The notes under the pieces: model-generated | Seen by the model: the letters and a program-made list of their open reading frames with translations, nothing else | What the model was told of the DNA's origin: nothing | Databases searched by the model: none | In this document: positions 49,257 through 56,002 of the stretch, one piece after another | How positions within the stretch are numbered: the first letter of the stretch is position 1 | How the letters are laid out: every line of letters starts with the position of its first letter | Origin: Siculibacillus sp. | Lineage (GTDB): Bacteria > Pseudomonadota > Alphaproteobacteria > Rhizobiales > Ancalomicrobiaceae | Assembly: GCA_030247555.1 (NCBI GenBank) | Contig: JAOTSD010000019.1 | Coordinates: 1-57,464 of the forward strand | DNA: 57,464 nucleotides | Direction: 5' to 3' | Made by a program: the position numbers and the translations under genes

Positions 49257-49814
49257 TCAGGCGTCGCCATCGCGCACCGTCGTTCCCGTCACCTTCTCGA
49301 CCCAGGCGAGGATGGCGTCGGGTTCGGGCGGCAGACGCGTCCAGTCGTCGCCGGCGAAGGCACGCCAATTGTCGATCTGCCCTTCGCGCAGCGCCACCAG
49401 CGTCGGGACGTCGGCGACCACCGACGCGCCGATCTCCTCGCGCATCCCGTGGCCGGCGGCTTCCTGCTTGGCGAACTTGCCGGTCAGCATCAGGTCGACC
49501 CCGGCGGAGAGCGCGCCGGTGACGGCGAGGCGCGCCCGTGTCAGACCGTCGACGTCGAGGATGCAACTGTCCGCCCCGGCGCCGAGTTCCTGCGACAGGG
49601 AGATCACCGCACCGGTGACGAGATCTTCGAGCAGCATCTCGTGGCGGCCGTTCGCGAGGATCCCGCCCCAGCTCGGCAGCACCCCGCCGAGGCGCATCCT
49701 TCCGGGCGCCCGCAGCCTGCCGCAGACCTCGGCGAGCACCGGCTCGATCTCGAAGTCGCCCGAATAGATGACGGCGCCGAGACGAAAAGTCTCGCCGATC
49801 GCGTCGCCCGCCAT
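49257..49814 (-). CDS. DUF2478 domain protein
   Basis: A 185-residue protein matching the DUF2478 family (a P-loop-like fold related to nucleotide-binding proteins and often seen near molybdate transport genes). Recognisable family stretches: GAVIYSGDFEIEPVLAEV, LPSWGGILANGRHEMLLEDL and the PDAILAWVEKVTG end. Function is unknown. No molybdate transporter lies in the window. The gene is convergent with purN and upstream of nothing obvious; ugd on the same strand lies 76 nt upstream. Start 49814 follows GGGGAGGG. Confidence 0.72.
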   Translation of the reverse strand: MAGDAIGETFRLGAVIYSGDFEIEPVLAEVCGRLRAPGRMRLGGVLPSWGGILANGRHEMLLEDLVTGAVISLSQELGAGADSCILDVDGLTRARLAVTGALSAGVDLMLTGKFAKQEAAGHGMREEIGASVVADVPTLVALREGQIDNWRAFAGDDWTRLPPEPDAILAWVEKVTGTTVRDGDA

Positions 49815-49889
49815 GGTCGCCCTCCCCTTGCCTCTCCGGAATTCGCCGATCCCGTCGGCCGATTCGGCCCGCCGTGGCCCCGTCTCTTC

Positions 49890-51200
49890 TCAACCGCCGG
49901 CGCGACCGATGCCGAGGTGGCGAAAGCCGTGGCGGGTGACCTCCTCGGCACGATAGATGTTGCGCAGGTCGACCAGCACCCGGTCGCTCACGACCGCGCC
50001 GAGGCGGCCGAAGTCGAGGGCGCGGAACTGATCCCATTCGGTGACGATGGCGACCGCCGCCGCCCCTTCCGCCGCCTCGTAGGCCGAAGAGCAGAAGGTG
50101 ACGCCGGTGATCAGTGCGCGCGCCTGTTCCATCCCCTCCGGATCGTAGGCACGAATCCGCGCCCCGGCGTCCTGCAGAGCCTGGATGATGGCGATGGCGG
50201 GGGCCTCGCGCATGTCGTCGGTGTTGGGTTTGAAGGTGAGGCCGAGCACCGCGATGGTCTTGCCCCTCACCTCGCCGCCGGCAGCCTGAACGATCTTGCG
50301 GGCCATGGCGCGCTTGCGCGTGTCGTTGATCGACACCGTCGTCTCGATCAGACGCATCGGGGCGTCGTGGTCCTGCGCCGTCTTGACCAGCGCCAGCGTA
50401 TCCTTCGGGAAGCAGGAGCCGCCGTAGCCCGGGCCGGCGTGGAGGAACTTGGAGCCGATGCGGTTGTCGGCGCCGATGCCGCGCGCCACCTGCTGGACGT
50501 CGGCCCCGACCTTCTCGCAGAGATCGGCGATCTCGTTGATGAAGGTGATCTTCATCGCCAGGAAGGCGTTGGCGGCGTACTTGATCAGCTCCGCGGTGCG
50601 CCGACCGGTGAAGAGCAGCGGCGCGGCGTTGAGATAGAGAGGCCGGTAGACCTCGGTCATCACGTCCCGCGCCCGCTCGTCCTCGAGTCCGACGACGATG
50701 CGGTCCGGCCGCTTGAAGTCGGAGATCGCGGCGCCCTCGCGCAGGAATTCCGGATTGGACACCACCGCGAAATCGGCGTCCGGCGCGGTCTCGCGGATGA
50801 TGCGCTCGACGTCGTCGCCGGTGCCGACCGGCACGGTCGACTTGGTGACGACGACGGTGAAGCCGTCGAGTGCCGGTGCGATCTCGCGGGCCGCGGCATG
50901 GACGTAGGAGAGGTCGGCGTGGCCGTCACCACGGCGCGACGGCGTGCCGACGGCGATGAACACCGCGTCCGCCTCGCTCACCGGGCCGGCGACCTCGGTG
51001 GTGAAGGTCAGGCGGCCGCCGCGGACGTTGGAAGCGACGAGTTCCTCGAGGCCCGGCTCGTAGATCGGGATCCTCCCCTCGCGCAGGGCGGCTATCTTCG
51101 TCTCGTCCTTGTCGACACAGGTCACCTGATGGCCGAAGTCGGCCAGACACACTCCGGAGACGAGCCCGACATAGCCCGACCCGATCATCACGATCCTCAT
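49890..51200 (-). CDS. ugd: UDP-glucose 6-dehydrogenase
   Basis: Ugd oxidises UDP-glucose to UDP-glucuronate with two NAD+, feeding capsule, exopolysaccharide or LPS sugars. It has 436 residues. The NAD loop is MIGSGYVGLVSGVCLADFGH (5-24); the catalytic Cys263 is in GPGYGGSCFPKDT; NPEFLREG and the EVYRP region are also present. ATG 51200 is preferred as GGAGGTCGC lies upstream; 13 codons of extension are possible. It lies 174 nt after the epimerase gene on the same strand, and the products form consecutive steps. Confidence 0.96.
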   Translation of the reverse strand: MRIVMIGSGYVGLVSGVCLADFGHQVTCVDKDETKIAALREGRIPIYEPGLEELVASNVRGGRLTFTTEVAGPVSEADAVFIAVGTPSRRGDGHADLSYVHAAAREIAPALDGFTVVVTKSTVPVGTGDDVERIIRETAPDADFAVVSNPEFLREGAAISDFKRPDRIVVGLEDERARDVMTEVYRPLYLNAAPLLFTGRRTAELIKYAANAFLAMKITFINEIADLCEKVGADVQQVARGIGADNRIGSKFLHAGPGYGGSCFPKDTLALVKTAQDHDAPMRLIETTVSINDTRKRAMARKIVQAAGGEVRGKTIAVLGLTFKPNTDDMREAPAIAIIQALQDAGARIRAYDPEGMEQARALITGVTFCSSAYEAAEGAAAVAIVTEWDQFRALDFGRLGAVVSDRVLVDLRNIYRAEEVTRHGFRHLGIGRAGG

Positions 51201-51374
51201 GCGACCTCCTCCGGTCGTCGCGTCCGCCCCTCGCCGCATCCTCGGCCCCGTCGCTCGAGCGATACTGGAGCCGGGACTGCGAAGCTCTCACGACGATTCG
51301 CGCGAGAGGCCGGGGTGGGAACCCCTCTATGGCAGGCGCGCGTGGCGCGATGCAAGTCGGAGGATCCACGCGGA

Positions 51375-52385
51375 TCAGGCGCCGTAGTGGTCGCGGTACC
51401 ATGCGACGAAGGCGGCGACGCCATCCTTCACCGGGGTTGCCGGCCGATGGCCGGTCGCCGCCTCGAGCAGTCGGTGGTCGGCCCAGGTCGCCCGCACGTC
51501 GCCCGGCTGCATGGGCAGCATCGTCCGCGCCACCGGTCGATCCAGTGCGGCTTCGATCGCCGCGACGAAGTCCATCAGGTCGACCGGCGCGCCGCCGGCG
51601 ATGTTGACCACCCGCCAGGGCGCCACCGGCGACAACGTGTCCTCGACTCCTTCCGCGACGATCGGCCGGCCGACGACCGGAACCACCTCGGCGAGGCGAA
51701 CGATGCCTTCGACCAGATCTTCGACATAGGTGAAGTCGCGCTTCATCTCGCCGTTGCCGTAGATCTCGATTGGCCGGCCCTCGAGCGCGGCGGCGACGAA
51801 CTTGAACAGCGCCATGTCGGGTCGCCCCCACGGCCCGTAGACCGTGAAGAAGCGGAAGCAGGTGGTCGGCACGCCCCACAGATGGGCGTGGGAGTGGCTC
51901 ATCGCCTCGACCGCCTTCTTGGTCGCCGCATAGAGCGAGACGGGCCAATCGGTGCGGTCGGTCTCCCGGAACGGCATGATCTCGTTGCCGCCGTAGACCG
52001 AGGAGGTCGAGGCGATCAGCAGGTGGCGCGGCTTCAGATCCTTGGCGATCTCGAGGACGTTGAAGGAGCCGACCAGATTGGCGTCGACATAGGCGCGCGG
52101 GTTGTCGATCGAATGGCGCACCCCGGCCTGCCCGGCGAGATGGACGATGACGTCGGGGGTGGCGTCCTCCATGGCGCGGCGCAACCGGTCCTCATCCTCG
52201 AGCATCGCTTCGGTGGCGGTGAAAGCGTTGGTGCGGGCGAGCAGCGCATGGCGGGCCGCCTTCAGCGCCGGATCGTAGTAGTCGGTCATGCCGTCGTAGC
52301 CGACCACGGTGTGGCCGTCGGCGAGCAGTCGGCGCGCCAGATGGAAACCGATGAACCCGGCGGTCCCGGTGATGAACCAACGCAT
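51375..52385 (-). CDS. NAD-dependent epimerase, UDP-glucuronate 4-epimerase type
   Basis: A short-chain dehydrogenase-type sugar-nucleotide epimerase of 336 residues. The NAD loop is TGTAGFIG (6-13); the catalytic Tyr152-X3-Lys156 is in LYAATKK; the Ser/Thr stretch ASTSSVYG precedes it. The motif [16 protein letters not shown] is characteristic of UDP-glucuronate 4-epimerases (LpsL/Cap1J), which make UDP-galacturonate from the Ugd product. Upstream of ugd on the same strand, so the pair probably forms a short operon for surface polysaccharide. Confidence 0.9.
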   Translation of the reverse strand: MRWFITGTAGFIGFHLARRLLADGHTVVGYDGMTDYYDPALKAARHALLARTNAFTATEAMLEDEDRLRRAMEDATPDVIVHLAGQAGVRHSIDNPRAYVDANLVGSFNVLEIAKDLKPRHLLIASTSSVYGGNEIMPFRETDRTDWPVSLYAATKKAVEAMSHSHAHLWGVPTTCFRFFTVYGPWGRPDMALFKFVAAALEGRPIEIYGNGEMKRDFTYVEDLVEGIVRLAEVVPVVGRPIVAEGVEDTLSPVAPWRVVNIAGGAPVDLMDFVAAIEAALDRPVARTMLPMQPGDVRATWADHRLLEAATGHRPATPVKDGVAAFVAWYRDHYGA

Positions 52386-52794
52386 GACGCCCTCTCGCTT
52401 TCGGACCGGATCGGGTCTCCTCGCCCTCCCCTCGCCGAACGGAACCTTGCCTATCGGCTCCGGTGTCGCGCGGCAAGGCGGTGCCGGCCCCTCGCCGCCC
52501 TCTTCGCGCAGCGGCGCCGATTCGCCGGTCGATCGCGTCGTTCGAAATTTCGCAACGCAGCGCGCCGACCACCCCTGCGCGGCTTGGTCGCAACGGCGGA
52601 ATCCCGGGAGTTTCGTGGGGTGGATTGCGACTTCGGTTCATTCGGGTCAATACAGACCTCGACTTGAAATAAGATAACTTGCATATTCCATCAATCTTTT
52701 GATCTGGCGCAAAGCCGTCCGCCGTCTCCCCGCGCAGAGTTTCTGGCGGTCGGCGTCGGAGAGCGCCGCTTCGTACCGTCCGGAGAAGTCTACG
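52386..52794. other. Divergent intergenic region epimerase/ccoG
   Basis: These 409 bases hold no supported gene. The stretch 52620-52710 is markedly less GC-rich than its surroundings and probably carries the ccoG promoter. It contains a perfect dyad ATCAA-N4-TTGAT (52690-52703) and, overlapping it, TTGAT-CTGG-CGCAA (52699-52712), which matches only the left half of the FNR/FixK consensus. Confidence 0.5.
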
Positions 52795-54264
52795 ATGTCC
52801 AAGGCAGTGAAGGCCTTCGAGAAGCCCAACCATCCGACCGACGCGATGGAGGAGAGCTTCTATCAAGAGCACATCAAGGTCTATCCGGCGGCGGTGAGCG
52901 GCACCTACCGCCGGATCAAATGGACCATCCTGGCGATCTGGCTGGGCCTCTACTATCTGCTGCCGTTCATCCGCTGGGACCGCGGGCCGGGTTTGCCGAG
53001 CCAGGCGGTGCTCGTCGACATGCCGGGGCGCCGCCTCTATTTCTTCTTCATCGAGATCTGGCCGCAGGAGGTCTACTATCTCACCGGCCTCCTCATCCTG
53101 TCGGCGATGACACTGTTCCTGATGACGGCTCTGGCGGGACGCGTCTGGTGCGGCTACCTGTGCTGGCAGACGATCTGGACCGACCTCTTCCTCGGCGTCG
53201 AACGTCTGATCGAGGGCGATCGGCGCGACCGCATCAAGCTCGACGAAGGCCCGACGAACCTCGAGAAGATCTCCAAGAAGGTCGCCAAATGGCTCGCTTG
53301 GCTGGGGATCGCCGCCGGCACCGGCGGCGCCGCGGTGCTCTATTTCGGCGACGCCCCGACGACCATCGTCGAAGTCTTCACCGGGCGTGCATCCTACTCC
53401 ACCTACATGTGGATCGGCATCCTCACCTTCACCACCTATTTCTTCGCCGGGTACATGCGCGAGCAGGTCTGCATCTACGCCTGCCCGTGGCCTCGCATTC
53501 AAGCGGCACTGACCGACGAGTACGCCCTCAACGTCACCTACCGCGTCGATCGCGGCGAGCCGCGCGCCTCCGTCAAGGAAGGCAAGAAGCTGAAGGCGGC
53601 CGGCGCGCCGGTCGGTGACTGCGTCGACTGCTACCAGTGTGTCGCCGTGTGCCCGACGGGCACCGACATCCGTATGGGATCGCAGCTCTCCTGCATTCAG
53701 TGCGGCCTGTGCATCGATGCCTGCGATTCGATCATGAAGAAGCTCGGTCGCGAGGAACGCCTCGTCGCCTACGACACGCCGTTGAACTTCGACCGCCGCC
53801 GCGCCGGCCTCGAGCCGGTGTTCAAGCTGCTGCGGCCGCGCACCATGCTCTACGGCGGCATCATCGCCGTGATCGCCACGCTGATGGTCTACACCTTCTC
53901 GAACCGCACGCTCGAGAGCGTCAACGTCCTGCACGATCGCAATCCGCAGTTCGTCGTCAACTCCGACGGCTCGGTGCGCAACGGCTACACCGTCCGCTTC
54001 CTCAATCGGGCCCACAAGCGCCGGGACATGGTGCTGAGCGTCGAGGGCATGCCGGCCGGGACGCGCATCGACGCCATCGGTATCGACCGCGCGATCGACG
54101 GCAACCCCGTGGTGGAGATCGAGAGCGATCGCACCCGCGAAGTCCGCGTCTCGGTGACGGCTCCGGGCGCCGGATTTAAGGCGTCGAGCGACATCGTCTT
54201 CCGCATAACCGATCCGGAAGACAAGATGACCGCCACCGCCAAGGACTTCTTCAAGGCGCCCTGA
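52795..54264 (+). CDS. ccoG: Cytochrome c oxidase accessory protein CcoG (FixG/RdxA)
   Basis: CcoG is a membrane-bound iron-sulfur protein that reduces Cu2+ to Cu+ for assembly of the cbb3-type oxidase copper site. It has 489 residues with about five transmembrane helices (around 42-60, 92-112, 165-183, 203-222, and 345-365). Two ferredoxin-type clusters are bound by Cys276, 279, 282, 286 and Cys300, 303, 306, 310. A membrane-side WCGYLCW (119-124) and a C-terminal Ig-like domain complete the family profile. ATG 52795 is preferred because CGGAGAAG lies upstream. No ccoNOQP or ccoHIS genes are in the window. Confidence 0.95.
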   Translation: MSKAVKAFEKPNHPTDAMEESFYQEHIKVYPAAVSGTYRRIKWTILAIWLGLYYLLPFIRWDRGPGLPSQAVLVDMPGRRLYFFFIEIWPQEVYYLTGLLILSAMTLFLMTALAGRVWCGYLCWQTIWTDLFLGVERLIEGDRRDRIKLDEGPTNLEKISKKVAKWLAWLGIAAGTGGAAVLYFGDAPTTIVEVFTGRASYSTYMWIGILTFTTYFFAGYMREQVCIYACPWPRIQAALTDEYALNVTYRVDRGEPRASVKEGKKLKAAGAPVGDCVDCYQCVAVCPTGTDIRMGSQLSCIQCGLCIDACDSIMKKLGREERLVAYDTPLNFDRRRAGLEPVFKLLRPRTMLYGGIIAVIATLMVYTFSNRTLESVNVLHDRNPQFVVNSDGSVRNGYTVRFLNRAHKRRDMVLSVEGMPAGTRIDAIGIDRAIDGNPVVEIESDRTREVRVSVTAPGAGFKASSDIVFRITDPEDKMTATAKDFFKAP

Positions 54265-54284
54265 CCGCGTCGACGGAAGACGCC

Positions 54285-54322
54285 GAGGCCGCCGCACCCG
54301 GATGGATGCGGCGGCCTCTTCG
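54285..54322. terminator. Shared terminator between ccoG and the first globin gene
   Basis: A perfect 12-bp stem (GAGGCCGCCGCA at 54285-54296 with TGCGGCGGCCTC at 54307-54318) has a 10-nt loop and is followed by TTCG. It lies 20 nt after the ccoG stop and 75 nt from the end of the convergent globin gene, so it could terminate both transcripts. Confidence 0.7.
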
Positions 54323-54393
54323 TGTCCGGGTCCCATCGGGGGAAGCGTGCGCCGACCGGTCGGAGGCTCGCGCCCCGTGCGGTCGGCCGGCGG

Positions 54394-54798
54394 TCAATCG
54401 CGGTTGCGCATGTGGTGCGCCATCGCCTCGATCTGCGGCAGGATCGCCATCCGAACGGTCTCGTCGTCGACGGTCTCGGCGAGTGCCCGGCGGAAGCAGA
54501 GGAGCCATTCCGCGATCTCCGTCTCGCCGATCGGAGCTTCGAGGTGCCGGCGCCTCAACATCGGTGGTCCGTGTCGCTCGACGAAGAGAGGCGGGCCGCC
54601 GAGCCAGCCGGAGAGGAATTCGAAGAGCTTCTGCTCGGACGGTACGAGGCTCGGCGGATGGATGGCGCGGCAGGCGGCGGCCTCCGGAAGCTCGTCCATC
54701 AGGGCGTAGAAGCGACGGGTGAAGCGTCGCAATCCCTCCTCGCCGCCGATGCGATCGTAAAGGGTCGGCGCGGCCGAAGCGGTCGTCGTGGAATTCAT
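54394..54798 (-). CDS. Group II truncated haemoglobin (first copy)
   Basis: A trHbO-type globin of 134 residues. Aligning with known group II globins, the proximal haem ligand is His85 (F8) in LRRRHLEAPIG; Trp98 (G8) is conserved in EWLLCF; distal-side residues are Tyr31 (B10) in RFYALM and His47 (CD1) in AIHPPSL, as in Agrobacterium trHbO. The WLGGPPLFVERHG segment is typical. Members bind oxygen or nitric oxide and may detoxify peroxide or nitrogen oxides. It is 115 nt downstream of a paralogue on the same strand. Confidence 0.93.
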   Translation of the reverse strand: MNSTTTASAAPTLYDRIGGEEGLRRFTRRFYALMDELPEAAACRAIHPPSLVPSEQKLFEFLSGWLGGPPLFVERHGPPMLRRRHLEAPIGETEIAEWLLCFRRALAETVDDETVRMAILPQIEAMAHHMRNRD

Positions 54799-54913
54799 GC
54801 GGTTCCTCTTTCGGGGTGGGGTGTCGGCATCCGCCGTCCGACGGCGGTCACGTCGAGTCGGCCGCTCGGGGCGCGAAGCCGCTCGCGCCGGCGGAGCCCC
54901 AGCCCCGAGGCCA

Positions 54914-55537
54914 TCAATCGTGGTTCTGGAGATAGTAGGCGATGCTCTCGACCTGAGGCACCAGCATGTCGACGGCGGCGCGATCGGCGATCGTCTCCTC
55001 GGCGGCGCGCCGGAAACACAGGAGCCACGCGTCGCGTTGAGCCGATCCGATGTGCATCAGGAAATGCCGACGCCGAAGCTTCGGTGAGCCGCGCCGCTTC
55101 AGATAGAGCTTGGGGCCGCCGAGCCAGCCGTTCATGAACTCGAAGAGCTTCTGCCGGCTGTCCTCGAGATCGGCCGGGAACACCGCCCGGCAGGGAGCGG
55201 CCTCGGGAAGCGTCTCCATCAATTCGAAGAAGCGCTTGACCAGCCTTCGCACGCCGACCGTGCGACCGACGCGCTCGTAGAGACTGCGTCCGCTGGTGGA
55301 ACGGGCATTGAGTTGGGAGGGGCGACGCAGGCGCGGCCGTTCGTCCTCGTTCTCGGAACCGTCGACCACCACGTCGGGCTCGGCGGACGGAGAAAAGGTC
55401 GCCTCCGCGGGGGCTTCGGAGGGAGCGGGGGGCTCCACGTCGTCGGCGATGTCCCGCAGAGGCGACAGAGGGTACGACCGGGATCGGACATCCTTCGCGG
55501 CGAGGGGGGGGAGCCGGGGATCGGAAACCGTCGTCAT
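54914..55537 (-). CDS. Group II truncated haemoglobin with long N-terminal extension (second copy)
   Basis: A paralogue of the adjacent globin: 207 residues, of which about 86-207 form the trHb domain. The proximal His is His158 (F8) in LRRRHFLMHIG and Trp171 (G8) is kept. The distal residues differ from the neighbour: Phe104 (B10) in KRFFELM and Phe120 (CD1) in AVFPADL. The first 85 residues are polar, rich in Pro, Ser, Glu and Asp, and look disordered; no signal peptide is evident. The start at 55537 (MTTVSDPRLPP) has AGGAG about 13 nt upstream. It is the first gene of a likely two-globin operon. Confidence 0.9.
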   Translation of the reverse strand: MTTVSDPRLPPLAAKDVRSRSYPLSPLRDIADDVEPPAPSEAPAEATFSPSAEPDVVVDGSENEDERPRLRRPSQLNARSTSGRSLYERVGRTVGVRRLVKRFFELMETLPEAAPCRAVFPADLEDSRQKLFEFMNGWLGGPKLYLKRRGSPKLRRRHFLMHIGSAQRDAWLLCFRRAAEETIADRAAVDMLVPQVESIAYYLQNHD

Positions 55538-56002
55538 CGCTTCGCAGCTCCTGCGGTGGTCCGATCCTCGAGTGCCGCTGCACACATCCGATGGCGCTAA
55601 TATACATTCACAAACATTGACCGTCCATCGATGTTTCCAATTCGACGGTTTCGCCGGCCGCGTGGCCGCGCACCGGAAAGCCCGCCTACACCGTGGATTC
55701 CCAAGCGTTTTTCGGAATATCAGGTGAACGCACCCGCATGCGCGACGATCCGCCGCGCGGCGTCGCCACCCCTTCCGGCGGGCCCCTCCGGCCCGACCTC
55801 GGACCGGCGGACCGCCGCCGCCCCGGGGGGGACGCGATCCGGTTGCGCCCTCGTGCCGAATACGGCATGAAACGGTGAGTTGATGACCCATACTGCGGAT
55901 CGGGAACTTCCTCGCCCACGGGTGCCCGTCACACGCGTCCGGCTGTATCATCGACTCGATCGCCCGCTCGAGCGGACACGCCGCCTTCTCTCGGAGATGC
56001 CC
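55538..56002. other. Divergent intergenic region globins/acyl-CoA dehydrogenase
   Basis: These 465 bases hold no gene I can support. The globin side carries the promoter/operator described at 55599-55636; the middle (55680-55860) is extremely GC-rich and shows nothing recognisable; the right end must carry the acyl-CoA dehydrogenase promoter, which I could not locate. Confidence 0.6.
55599..55636 (-). promoter_or_regulatory. Candidate promoter with operator upstream of the globin pair
   Basis: On the minus strand TGGACG (55627-55622), a 17-nt spacer and TATATT (55604-55599) suit a -35/-10 pair, about 60 nt before the globin start. An exact inverted repeat AAACAT-N13-ATGTTT (55612-55636) covers the -35 element. 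A repressor bound there would block the promoter. The local sequence is clearly less GC-rich than its neighbours. The regulator is not identified. Confidence 0.5.

Noticed and set aside
49449-52667. A 1072-codon open frame on the plus strand over ugd and the epimerase gene.
   Set aside because: It is antisense to two genes with intact catalytic motifs, and its translation is repetitive Arg/Gly/Asp-rich, as expected from GC-rich antisense.
52690-52712. FNR/FixK box upstream of ccoG.
   Set aside because: The perfect dyad is ATCAA-N4-TTGAT, the reverse polarity of the FNR consensus; the overlapping TTGAT-N4-CGCAA matches only one half-site.
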